A stretch of DNA of 64,000 nt from Actinomyces weissii (lineage in GTDB: Bacteria; Actinomycetota; Actinomycetes; Actinomycetales; Actinomycetaceae), in contig NZ_CP066802.1 of NCBI RefSeq assembly GCF_016598775.1, positions 1,426,001-1,490,000 of the forward strand. The letters are read 5' to 3'. Below are positions 8,799 to 17,900 of the stretch, piece after piece (within the stretch, counting starts at the first letter, position 1; each line of letters opens with the position of its first letter). Under the pieces are notes generated by a model. It did no database searches. It saw nothing but the letters and a program-made list of their open reading frames with translations, and was not told where the DNA came from. The position numbers were made by a program, and so were the translations under genes.

Positions 8799-8900
8799 GG
8801 GCGGCGGTAGCCCGGTCAGTCACGGCAGCCCCACCTGCTGACGGACCGCGCGTGCAGGGGCAGGAGTCCCCGCCTGACCAGGACCGGACCTGAGTCCTAC

Positions 8901-8906
8901 TAAGAT
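8901..8906 (+). promoter_or_regulatory. -10 box upstream of pknL
   Basis: TAAGAT ends 7 nt before the GTG start at 8914. This is the leaderless spacing seen at several other genes of the window, here one base longer. Confidence 0.5.
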
Positions 8907-8913
8907 TGCGCCC

Positions 8914-11034
8914 GTGACCCAAGACCCCCTGATCGGACGTGTAGTCGACTCCCGCTACGAGGTTGTCGACCGGGTGGCGCGCGGCGGCATGGCCACGGTC
9001 TACCGCGCCAATGACCGCCGTCTGGACCGGGTGGTGGCGCTGAAGGTCATGCACCCCCACCTGGCTGAGTCCAGTGACTTCGTGTCCCGTTTCCGCCGGG
9101 AGGCCCGGGCGGCGGCCCGCCTGTCCAACCCTGGGGTGGTGGCGGTGTACGACCAGGGCAGCCTGGACGGCGTCGCCTACCTGGTCATGGAGTACGTGGA
9201 GGGGCCCACCCTGCGCAACCTGGTGGAGGCGGGACCCTTGTCGGTGCAGGAGGCGCTGAGCCTGACCGTGCAGGTGCTGCGCCCGCTGGGGGCCGCCCAC
9301 CGGGCCGGGCTGGTGCACCGGGACATCAAGCCGGAGAACGTGCTGCTGCCTGCGGACGGCACGGTGGCCAAGGTCGCTGACTTCGGCCTGGCCCGTGCCG
9401 TCACGGAGACCACCCAGACGACCACCGGCAACGTGCTGGGGACCGTCGCCTACCTGGCCCCGGAGCTGATTACCGCCGGTGACTCCAGCCCCCGGGCGGA
9501 CGTGTTCTCCGTAGGGGTGATGCTCTACGAGATGCTCACCGGAGAGCAGCCTTTCCGTGGGGAGACCCCGATCCACATCGCCTTCCGCAACGTACACGAG
9601 GACGTGCCTGCGCCCTCCGCCCTGGTGCCGGGACTGTGCCCGCAGGTGGATGCACTGGTGGCGGCCCTGACCTCCCGTGAGCAGCCGGAGCGTCCACAGG
9701 ACGCTGACAGCGCGGCCGCCCTGCTGCGCAGGGCGCAGGAGTCCCTGGAGCCCGCTCAGCTCGCAGTGCGCCGCACGGGCGGCCAAGTTCCCCCCGAAGG
9801 CTACGGGGCGGACCTGGTGGGGCGGGCCCGGGCGGCCCTGGAGCTGAACAGCCCTGCCCCCTCCGCTCAGGCAGCCTCAACACCTCCTGAGCGTGGCTCT
9901 GAGCCAGTGGCACCGATAGCGGAGGATGTCTCCCCGGTGGGGCAGCGCACCGTGTCGCTGCCGGTCGGTTCTATCGGCCCGGCGGGCACCACCCGCCTGG
10001 ATACCAGCCTGGCCCGGCACAACACCACTGTGCTGCGCACCAAGGACCCGGCTGCTGGCACCGGGGCCGTCACAGCCACCGCGACGGCGACGCAAGCGGC
10101 TGCTGGCGCGGCACCGCACCGGGCGGGCAGCCCCAGCCGACGCACCGTGCTGGTGGCGGCGGTGCTGGGGGTGGTGGGCGGCACCGGGGCCGGAGCCACC
10201 TGGTACCTGACTCTCGGGCCGGGGCGGCGGGTGTCCGTGCCTGACGTGACCGGTCTGGCGGTGGCGGAGGCGGAGGCCCGTGTCAAGGACTCTGAGCTGA
10301 GGTGGGCGCGCGCTGAGGACGTCTTCTCAGACACCGTGGCAGCCGGGGTGGTGGTCTCCACCACCCCCTCCCCCGGCCAGCGCGTATCCCCGGGGAGCGA
10401 GCTTACGGTGGTGGTCTCCCGGGGGATCGAGCAGGTGGTGGTCCCTGAGCTTCCGGGGCACTCCAAGGACGAGGCCGCCAAGCTCCTGGACGACGCCAGG
10501 CTGCGGCTGGGGGCGGTTACCGAGGAGTACTCCGCCCAGGTCGAGGCCGGGAGGATCGTCTCCTGCACGCCTAGGTCTGGCTCCTCGGTGAACCACTCCT
10601 CGGCTGTGGCCGTGGTCGTGTCCAAGGGGCCGAGGCCCGCTACCGTGCCGGACGTGGTCGGCAAGACCAGGGCGGAGGCGGAGGCTGCCCTCAAGGAGGC
10701 GGGCCTGGTGCTGGGCCAGGTGGTGGAGGTCAGCTCTGACACCGTGGAGTCCGGCACGGTGGTGTCCTCCACCCCGGCGGCGGCCACGGAGGTGCTCGAG
10801 GGCGACCCGGTGGACCTGAGTGTCTCCAAGGGCCAGCAGCTGGTGACGGTGCCGGACGTCACCTATCTGGACCAGAAGACGGCCAAGGAGACCTTGGAGC
10901 AGGCGGGCCTGGTGGTGCAGGTCCGCAAGGTGCACCGCCCCTTCTTCGTCTTCCGGGACGTGGAGGGCACGGACCCGGCGGCGGGCTCCAGCGTCAAGCA
11001 GGGCTCGACCGTGACGCTCAAGGTCTACAGCTAG
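8914..11034 (+). CDS. pknL: PASTA-domain Ser/Thr protein kinase (PknL-like)
   Basis: A 706-residue membrane kinase. The Hanks-type kinase domain fills residues 8-275: glycine loop RGGMATVY, catalytic Lys 44 in VVALKVM, HRDIKPEN, DFGLA, and an activation loop with TTQTTTGNVLGT that can autophosphorylate. A Pro/Ala/Thr-rich juxtamembrane linker leads to one membrane helix (about 409-432). Outside the cell are four PASTA repeats of about 67 residues, each with a VPDV or VPEL opening; such domains bind peptidoglycan fragments or lipid II. Probable targets are cell-wall synthesis and division proteins. Gene order with idsA and aroG matches the pknL locus; start is GTG. Confidence 0.93.
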   Translation: MTQDPLIGRVVDSRYEVVDRVARGGMATVYRANDRRLDRVVALKVMHPHLAESSDFVSRFRREARAAARLSNPGVVAVYDQGSLDGVAYLVMEYVEGPTLRNLVEAGPLSVQEALSLTVQVLRPLGAAHRAGLVHRDIKPENVLLPADGTVAKVADFGLARAVTETTQTTTGNVLGTVAYLAPELITAGDSSPRADVFSVGVMLYEMLTGEQPFRGETPIHIAFRNVHEDVPAPSALVPGLCPQVDALVAALTSREQPERPQDADSAAALLRRAQESLEPAQLAVRRTGGQVPPEGYGADLVGRARAALELNSPAPSAQAASTPPERGSEPVAPIAEDVSPVGQRTVSLPVGSIGPAGTTRLDTSLARHNTTVLRTKDPAAGTGAVTATATATQAAAGAAPHRAGSPSRRTVLVAAVLGVVGGTGAGATWYLTLGPGRRVSVPDVTGLAVAEAEARVKDSELRWARAEDVFSDTVAAGVVVSTTPSPGQRVSPGSELTVVVSRGIEQVVVPELPGHSKDEAAKLLDDARLRLGAVTEEYSAQVEAGRIVSCTPRSGSSVNHSSAVAVVVSKGPRPATVPDVVGKTRAEAEAALKEAGLVLGQVVEVSSDTVESGTVVSSTPAAATEVLEGDPVDLSVSKGQQLVTVPDVTYLDQKTAKETLEQAGLVVQVRKVHRPFFVFRDVEGTDPAAGSSVKQGSTVTLKVYS

Positions 11035-11080
11035 GCCGTGACTGAGGTCTACGGCTAGGCCGTGACGCTCAAGGTCCGGG
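11011..11080 (+). repeat. Three tandem copies of the pknL tail
   Basis: The last codons of pknL plus its stop (11011-11037) are followed by a 24-bp variant (11038-11061) and a truncated third copy (from 11062). Each starts GTGACGCTC or GTGACT and contains AGGTCTACRGCTAGGCC or the beginning of it. Copies two and three lie outside the gene. The pattern suggests slippage duplication across the stop codon. Confidence 0.65.
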
Positions 11081-11155
11081 ACCGGCTGCCTGCCAGCCTG
11101 GACGGCACGGGGCGGGTGAGGGCGGCCTACGCCGTCGGCCCTGGCGGCTTGGGAG

Positions 11156-12499
11156 CTACCGGCTGAGCATCTCGGCGACCTCGAAGGCCATCTCCAGCGA
11201 CTGCTGGTGGTTCAGGCGCGGGTCCACCAGGGTCTCGTAGCGCCGGGCCAGGGTGGCCTCGTCAATGTGCTCGCCGCCGCCCAGGCACTCGGTGACGTCG
11301 TCGCCGGTGAGCTCCACGTGGATGCCTCCCGGGTGGGTGCCTGCCGCCCGGTGCACCTCAAAGAAGCCGCGCACCTCGTCCATGATGGTGTCGAAGCGGC
11401 GGGTCTTGTAGCCGTTGGCGGTGGTGATGGTGTTGCCGTGCATGGGGTCGGTGACCCAGGAGACGGGCCGCCCGTCAGCCTGGACGGCCTCGATCAGCGG
11501 GGGCAGGGCCTGGCGGATCCGGTCGGCGCCCATGCGGGTGATCAGGGTGAGGCGGCCGGGGTCGCCCTGGGGGTTGAGGCGGTCCACGAGCGCCAGCACC
11601 TCCTGGGGGGTGGTGCGGGGCCCGATCTTGACCCCTACCGGGTTGTGCACCCCGGCGAGCAGGGCGATGTGGGCGTCCTGCGGCTCGCGGGTGCGTTCCC
11701 CGGCCCACAGCAGGTGGGCGGAGGTGCTGTAGAGCCGCCCGGAGCGGGAGTCCTCCCGGATCATGGCGTCCTCGTACTCCAGGAGCAGGGCCTCGTGGGC
11801 GGCGTAGAAGTCCACCTGGCGCAGGGCGTCAAAGTCCACCCCGGCGGCGGCCATGAAGCGCATGGCGCGGTCGATCTCGTCGGCGAAGGCCTCAAAGCGC
11901 TTGTAGGCGGGGTTGGCGGTGAAGCCCCGGTTCCAGGAGTGGACCTCGCGCAGGTCGGCGTAGCCGCCCATGGTGAAGGAGCGGATGAGGTTCAGGGTGG
12001 TGCCGCTGCGCAGGTAGGCGTCCAGCATGCGGGTGGGGTCGGGGGTGCGGGCCTGGGGGGTGAAGGCGTGGTCGTTGACGGCGTCGCCCCGGTAGGCGGG
12101 CAGGGTGAGGCCGTCGCGGGTCTCGGTGTCGCTGCTGCGCGGCTTGGCGTACTGCCCGGCCATGCGCCCGATCTTGACGATGGGAGTGGAGGCCCCGTAG
12201 GTGAGTACGGCGGCCATCTGCAGGACGGTCTGCAGCTTGGCGCGAATGTTGTTGGCGGTGTTGTCCGCGAAGGACTCGGCGCAGTCCCCGCCCATGAGCA
12301 CGAAGGCCTCGCCCCGCTCCACCTTGGCCATGGCGCGGCGCAGGGCGTCCACCTCTCCGGCGAAGACGAGCGGCGGGCGGGTGCGCAGGTCAGCGGTGAC
12401 GGCGGCCAGCGCGGCGGCGTCGGGGTAGCTGGGCTGCTGGGCGGCCTTGCACGCCCGCCAGCTGGGGGTGGTCTGGGGCGTGGAGAGCTCGTTCATCAC
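11156..12499 (-). CDS. aroG: Class II DAHP synthase
   Basis: Makes 3-deoxy-D-arabino-heptulosonate 7-phosphate from phosphoenolpyruvate and erythrose 4-phosphate, the first step of the shikimate pathway. The 447-residue protein has class II landmarks: PPLVFAGEVDALRRAMAKV, the metal-site MGGDCAESF, GRMAGQYAKPRSSDTE, VGVKIGPRTTPQEVLAL and SWVTDPMHGNT. Class II enzymes in actinobacteria often bind chorismate mutase. I place the start at GTG 12499 (GTG ATG AAC) because TATGCT ends exactly 6 nt earlier; the adjacent ATG at 12496 would differ by one residue. A longer frame to 12535 has no support. Confidence 0.93.
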   Translation of the reverse strand: MMNELSTPQTTPSWRACKAAQQPSYPDAAALAAVTADLRTRPPLVFAGEVDALRRAMAKVERGEAFVLMGGDCAESFADNTANNIRAKLQTVLQMAAVLTYGASTPIVKIGRMAGQYAKPRSSDTETRDGLTLPAYRGDAVNDHAFTPQARTPDPTRMLDAYLRSGTTLNLIRSFTMGGYADLREVHSWNRGFTANPAYKRFEAFADEIDRAMRFMAAAGVDFDALRQVDFYAAHEALLLEYEDAMIREDSRSGRLYSTSAHLLWAGERTREPQDAHIALLAGVHNPVGVKIGPRTTPQEVLALVDRLNPQGDPGRLTLITRMGADRIRQALPPLIEAVQADGRPVSWVTDPMHGNTITTANGYKTRRFDTIMDEVRGFFEVHRAAGTHPGGIHVELTGDDVTECLGGGEHIDEATLARRYETLVDPRLNHQQSLEMAFEVAEMLSR

Positions 12500-12505
12500 G
12501 GCAGC

Positions 12506-12511
12506 AGCATA
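12506..12511 (-). promoter_or_regulatory. -10 box of a leaderless aroG transcript
   Basis: TATGCT on the minus strand lies 6 nt before GTG at 12499. The spacing favours this GTG over the following ATG as the start codon. Confidence 0.5.
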
Positions 12512-12682
12512 GGTGGGCCGACGGCGGAGCCCCACCGTCTCACGCTGTGCGGACGGTGGGGGCTCCGGCTGCCTGGCTGGCGGCGCCTGCCTAGGAGAGG
12601 CTCAGGGCGCAGGGCTCAGAGCGTGGTGCTCAGCGCATGACGCCCAGGGCAGTGGGCCAGCGGCACGGGCCAGCGGGGTGGC

Positions 12683-13912
12683 TCAGTGCTCGGGGGTGGC
12701 CTCCGCGGGGGCGACGTCCTGGCCGAGCTCGGCCATGAGGCTGGTGAACCAGTCCTGGGTGATGTCGAAAGGCTTGCCTCCGGCGATGCGCGGGAAGGGG
12801 ATGGCGGTGAGGGCGTCACCGTTCTCCTCGTCGTGGCCGATCACGCCGGGCTCGCCGCGCAGGGCGCAGTCGACGGCCAGGTCGCACATCTGCTTGATGA
12901 GGTCCAGGTCCTCCTGGTTGGCGGCGGCGGCGCGCGAGTAGTAGCCGGACTTCTGCACCATGACCTTCTCGGCGCCGATCAGCTCAGCGAACTGCTTGGC
13001 GAACCACTGGCCGGGATTGATGGTGTCGAGCTTGACGTGGCCGAAGGGGTCGCGCTGGACCTCCTGGCCGGCGGCCTCCATCTCGGCGATGATCTCGGGC
13101 ACGCCCGCGCCCTCGGACAGGAAGATGTTGACGTTGCCCTGCTCGTCCATGATGGCCTTGAGGCGCTTGGCCTCGGCGGCCAGGTCCAGCTTCATCTCGG
13201 GCAGGAAGACGGCGTGCACGTCCCAGCGCTCCTTGGTCAGGCCCAGGGAGGGGGCCCACTGCTTGGTGCTGAGCAGCTCGTGGTAGCGGCGGGCGGTCTC
13301 GGCGGTGAGGTAGCCGCAGTTGCGGCCCATGCACTCGTGGACGATCAGCATGCGGGGGTTGGAGCGGTGCTCGCCGATCACGTTGAAGGCGAAGCCTGCG
13401 CCCTGCTCGGCGGCGGTCCAGGCGCCCAGGGACTGGCGGATCGGCACGACGTCGTTGTCAATGGTCTTGGGCAGGCCGACGACGGTGAGCTCGTAGTCGT
13501 TCTCGTGCAGGTAGGCGGCCAGGTCGGCGGCGGTGGTGTTGGTGTCGTCACCACCGATGGTGTGCAGGACGTCGACGCCGTCCTTGCGCAGCTGCTCGGC
13601 GGCGAACTCCAGGGGGTTGACGCCCTCCTTGACCAGGCCGCGCTCCACCAGGTTCTTGGCGTTGGTGAGCTTGACGCGGGAGTTGCCGATCGGGGAGCCG
13701 CCGAACTCGCGCAGCAGGCCGGCGTTCTTGCGGGCCTCCTCGTCGATGACGATGTAGTTGCCGGTGAGCAGGCCGTGGTAGCCGTACTGGTAGGCGATGA
13801 TCTCGACCTCGGGGGCGACCTCGGTGTAGCGCTCGATCAGGTCGCCGACGGCGGCGGACAGGCAGGGGGCGAAACCGCCCGCAGTGAGCAGGGCGACGCG
13901 ACGGATCGTCAT
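12683..13912 (-). CDS. pfp: Pyrophosphate-dependent 6-phosphofructokinase
   Basis: A 409-residue glycolytic enzyme that phosphorylates fructose 6-phosphate reversibly. The donor can be judged from the motif HTIGGDDTNTTA: the second Asp of GGDD, where ATP enzymes have Gly, excludes ATP and favours pyrophosphate. Other landmarks are LTAGGFAPCLSAAV, PKTIDNDV with the catalytic Asp, and MGRNCGYLTAETA for substrate binding. PPi-PFK activity is known from oral Actinomyces. Start is ATG with GAAAGG 5 nt upstream; a longer open frame to 14203 runs through a repeat and is not used. It stands alone, downstream of the 14.1-kb inverted repeat. Confidence 0.92.
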   Translation of the reverse strand: MTIRRVALLTAGGFAPCLSAAVGDLIERYTEVAPEVEIIAYQYGYHGLLTGNYIVIDEEARKNAGLLREFGGSPIGNSRVKLTNAKNLVERGLVKEGVNPLEFAAEQLRKDGVDVLHTIGGDDTNTTAADLAAYLHENDYELTVVGLPKTIDNDVVPIRQSLGAWTAAEQGAGFAFNVIGEHRSNPRMLIVHECMGRNCGYLTAETARRYHELLSTKQWAPSLGLTKERWDVHAVFLPEMKLDLAAEAKRLKAIMDEQGNVNIFLSEGAGVPEIIAEMEAAGQEVQRDPFGHVKLDTINPGQWFAKQFAELIGAEKVMVQKSGYYSRAAAANQEDLDLIKQMCDLAVDCALRGEPGVIGHDEENGDALTAIPFPRIAGGKPFDITQDWFTSLMAELGQDVAPAEATPEH

Positions 13913-14071
13913 CGTGAGCCTTTCGGTGTTGGGGAGGCTTGTCACCCCCAATCCTAGCGGGGAGCGCTGACACGACCTATCGGACCATCGGCCCCGGCGG
14001 GCCGGGTGGGACTGGTGGCGGGTGAAGGGGCCTGCTTCCTGGGGGTGCTTGGGCGCCTGGCCGACCGGTTT

Positions 14072-14193
14072 TGTCACTGGCGGAGGACTACAGCAGTCCC
14101 CCGGTGCTGGGGCCTGGAGGTTTTTGGCTTGATAACGCGGTAGTTGAGGATTCAGCAGTCGGCGTTGGGGCTTATAGCCCTCCGCCAGTGACA
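14072..14193. repeat. 122-bp element with perfect 15-bp terminal inverted repeats
   Basis: TGTCACTGGCGGAGG at 14072-14086 is repeated exactly in reverse complement at 14179-14193. Inside, further stretches can pair weakly (CTACAGC with GCTTATAG; GCAGTC occurs twice). No gene fits within it. It lies about 160-280 nt upstream of pfp. It may be a MITE-like transposon relic or, if transcribed, a large hairpin in the pfp leader. No target-site duplication is obvious. Confidence 0.65.
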
Positions 14194-14367
14194 GGCTCCC
14201 CAACCACGCCGACCTTCAGGGGAAGGTGCTTATCTGCTGGTCAGGGGCTCGCGGTACCGGAGCCGGTTAGCCACCCAGCCCAGCGCGGCCCATGCCTGCC
14301 CTGGCACCTGGAACAGCACCGCCCTACGCGTGCTGCCCATCACGGCACCCTTGCTGCTACCCACGCA

Positions 14368-14449
14368 CCCCGGGTGCCCGAAGGAGCGTGGGTGGGCGAG
14401 CGGCCTTCTCCCACTCAGCACGCGCCCCCCCGGGTGCCCGAAGGAGCGT
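14368..14449 (+). repeat. 22-bp direct repeat pair, 60-bp period
   Basis: Identical 22-bp copies lie at 14368-14389 and 14428-14449. Each contains the small palindrome CGGGTGCCCG followed by AAGGAGCGT. The surrounding 14194-14491 holds no convincing gene; the open frame crossing it is made of repeat and lacks a start site. Confidence 0.7.
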
Positions 14450-14491
14450 ACCTAGATAATTACGCGGTCAGGGTGGACTGAGGGCCGGGTC

Positions 14492-14965
14492 TCAGGCCAG
14501 CCCGGCCACCAGCCAGGCCGCCGTGAGCAGGTAGACGAGGGCGTAGCCACTGTGCACGGGCAGGTTCAGGCGCACGAACCGTTGCACCACCTGGTCGGGC
14601 ACGTCCTGTGGTCCGCCTTCTGCCAGGTGCTCCAGGCGGGCGAAGCCGGAGAAGCGGTGGAAGGTGTACCACAGGGGCATGGCCACGACGGCCAGGACCT
14701 GCGCGCCTAGGGGCAGGTGGGAGTGGTTCAGGGCCAGGCTGGCCCCGGCCACGAGGACCTGCCCCAGCACCCAGGCGGCGTACTTGGCGCTTACCTTCTC
14801 ATCCTTGTGGAAGGGCAGCAGGAGGTGCTGGAGCTCCTGGCGGCGCCCGCGGCTGAGGGGGTAGTTGAAGAAAGCCCCCATGGTGACCACCTAGGAGATC
14901 ATGAAGCCTGCCAGTACGGCGGTGTAGACGATGTTCAGGCCGTAAAAGAGGACGCGGACAAGCAT
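14492..14965 (-). pseudogene. Small membrane protein interrupted by in-frame TAG (DUF1772-like)
   Basis: One reading frame of 157 codons spans 14965-14492, but codon 25 is TAG (14891-14893). Before the stop: MLVRVLFYGLNIVYTAVLAG, a membrane helix. After it: VVTMGAFFNYPLSRGRRQEL, then two or three more hydrophobic helices and an end LLTAAWLVAGLA. The split falls in the middle of a continuous protein, and the ATG at 14965 has a TAGGCT box 7 nt before it, so the full frame was the original gene. The layout resembles DUF1772 membrane proteins, tentatively. A shorter product from GTG 14890 or ATG 14881 might still be made. Confidence 0.65.
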
Positions 14966-14972
14966 GAGCCTT

Positions 14973-14978
14973 AGCCTA
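14973..14978 (-). promoter_or_regulatory. -10 box of the interrupted membrane gene
   Basis: TAGGCT on the minus strand, 7 nt before the ATG at 14965. It supports that ATG as the original start upstream of the internal TAG. Confidence 0.45.
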
Positions 14979-14988
14979 GCGCCGGGGC

Positions 14989-17900
14989 CTAGCAGGCTTG
15001 TTCAGACTGCTTGTCACCATTGAGCAGCCGCTCGTTGACGAGACTATAAGCCAGGTCCGGGGCGACGTGCAGGAGGGCCGCAAAGTTGTCCCAGACCGAG
15101 GCGCCAAGCATCCACGAGTGCGCCAGCCCGGTTCGGGCCAGGGACTTCAGCGTACTGGCCTCCGATTCGCTGGCGCTTTGCTCCGCCAGGGTCCTCGCAC
15201 CGTCTGAGCAGGCGCGAGCCAGCACGCCGTAGAACCCTGAAACCGTGTCTCGTTCAAAACTGTTGCTGCGAACCCACTCATACTCGCCTTGCACCAAGTC
15301 AATTGCCTTCTGACCTTTATTCTTCGCGCAGAGCTCGTGAATGACAGTATTCAGACCCTCTCCACGAGCATTTGGATCAAGCACGTCCTGAACTATCGCG
15401 GCCGCCTTGTCATGCTCGCCTGCTTGGGCCAACATCTGGGCCATCTCCTTCAGTGCCTGCGCACGTTCGCCAGGGTCTTCCATCTGCCGTGCAAGTCCCA
15501 CGGCTGTGGCTAAGTCTAACTGACCAGCATCCATCAGGGACATTGCCACACCCCACAGATCCTTCTCACGCAGGTTCGGGTACTTCACCTGCCCGGCAGA
15601 CTCCGTCACTTCACTCGCTTGGCCAGCCCCTGCCATAGGCTGCGTCATACCGGTCAGAGCATTAGCATGATCGTTGGGGTCATCCACCTGCCGAGCATTC
15701 TCAAGCACCTCATCAATCACCTTACCAGCCTCATCCACCTGACCAATCCCTGCCATAGCCTGCGCCACGCCGGTCAAGGCCTCAGCACGACCACGCGGAT
15801 CCTCCACCTGCCGAGCAAAATCCAAGGCCGCGCCTACCTGCCCAGCCCCCACCATGACCTCGGCAACACCCTTAAGAGCCACCGTACGGAATAGGGAATT
15901 TCTCACCTGCCGGGCAGATTCACCTGCTTCCCCAAGAAGCACAACAGCCTCATCCACCCAGCCAGACTCCACAAGGACCGCCGAAACATCCTTCAGAGCC
16001 TCCGCACGACTATACGGGTCCTCCACCTGCTGGGCAGATTCGCCTGCTTCCCGAAGTAGCTCAACAGCCTCAGACTCCCGACCAGCCACCACCAAAGCCT
16101 GCGCCACATCCTTCAAAGCCTCAGCACGACCACGCGGGTCCTCCACCTGCCGCGCAGATTCGCCTGCTTCCCGAAGCCGCTCAACAGCCTCAGACTCCCG
16201 ACCAGCCACCACCAAAGCCTGCGCCACATCCTTCAAAGCCTCAGCACGACCACGCGGGTCCTCCACCTGCCGGGCAAGCACCAAGGCCGCACCCCGGCGA
16301 CCATCCTCCACCAGCGCCACCGCGACACCAGCAAGAGCCTTAGCACGACCACGCGGGTCCTCCACCTGCTGGGCAAGCCCCAAAGCCGCACCCAACTGGC
16401 CAGCCCCCGCCATAGCCTGCGCCACACCCTTAAGAGCCACCGTACGGAATAGGGAATTTCTCACATGCCGGGCAGATTCACCTGCTTCCCGAAGCAACTC
16501 AACAGCCTTAGACCCACGATCAGCCCCCACCAAAGCCACCGCCACATCCTTCAGAGCCTCAGCACGACTGTGCGGTTCCTCCACCTGCCGGGCAGCCTCA
16601 CATGCCCTATCAAGCATCTTCCCAGACTTCAGAAGAGCCCTAATTTCTACGCGCCGCACGCGACCGCAAAGTTGTTCACTATAGCGAACCCACCCATAGA
16701 CAGAACCAAGGGATTCTAGACAGCTTTCGACTTCTTCAGCAGTTATCTCAGAGTCAACATACTCTTCTAGCGCAGCCACCATACTCTCAGGATTGGAGAG
16801 CGTAAGAATCCTCTCAATCACCAACCTTGAAGACTCGGACCCTTCATCTGAAAGCATATACTTAACAAGCCCGGGAACATATATGAAGGATCCACTCAAC
16901 CTGGCCCGTTCCTTAATTAGGGCAAGGAACTGCCCCAACTGGCCAGCAGTCAGGCTTGCACGCCACTCACGCAACATGCCCTCACCCAGCATATCTATGT
17001 CACTAATAACCCGATAGGCACTACCGTGACGGCGAACCACCTCATCATTACGAGACGAGTTAGCCAGAACCTCCAAACAGGACCAGCCACCCCCGTCCGT
17101 ACGTTGCAGAACCTCAAGATAGCCGCTACTGAGAAGATAACCGGGAGTCCGCTCAGACCACCCCTTCTCGGTTCTGGCCTCCCCCCATTTGCATATGATC
17201 TCTCTATACTCTTGGAGAGCCTCCTCATCCAACCTACTCCAGAAGGACTGTTCTTCTGGCTCAGGACCCTCGCCAAACTCTTCCAACTTCAGTTCGCGTA
17301 GCACCGCCCTAGTTACGAAGTCGTGCCCCAGGCGATAGGCCCACACCTCAACCCCATCATATCCGACATTCTGGCGCAACAACATTCTCCCCGGCGACCG
17401 ATCAACCATTTTTTGCACAGGGAGCCTACTAGGCAAATCCAGACAACGAAGAAGCTGCTTCAGATTATCCACGGTCAGCACACCGCGAGAGGCCGCCAGA
17501 AAGGCAGCAACCTCTAGGCCTCCCTCACTCTCAAGAAACTCAACCACCTCTTCACGTTTGACACTTTTAGCCGCATGCTCAGACAGAGTCAAATTTACGT
17601 CTACCCTACCCCCAAAGTCCTGGCAGAGCACATCGGGAGGTGCTTTAGGATTCGGACGCGAAGCGGTAATCACCTTGACCCCAGCAGGGAGCCTGAGCGG
17701 AAAGACAGAGAGTATAGATTTCCTTCCGGAACTTTCTGAGCCCTCAAAAAAGGCATCCTCATCAAGCCCGTCAACCACCAGCACAAGCCTAATCTTGGGA
17801 TCGCTAGCCTCACACAGCTTCCAAGCCTCCTTCAACGCTTCCTGAAAAACATTGTTCTGCTCCGCACCTTGAGGATGACGCACATAGTACCGTTGCACCA

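Noticed and set aside
12500..12535. Longer aroG start at 12535
   Set aside because: The added residues cover the promoter box and are not like other DAHP synthases.
12686..13957. 423-codon plus-strand frame opposite pfp
   Set aside because: Antisense shadow with Gly/Val/Leu composition and no motif; pfp on the other strand is certain.
13913..14203. Upstream extension of pfp to 14203
   Set aside because: It passes through the inverted-repeat element; ATG 13912 has a good ribosome site and matches family length.
14071..14481. 136-codon frame across the inverted-repeat region
   Set aside because: It is composed of the two repeat structures, has a TTG start without ribosome site and no protein-like features.
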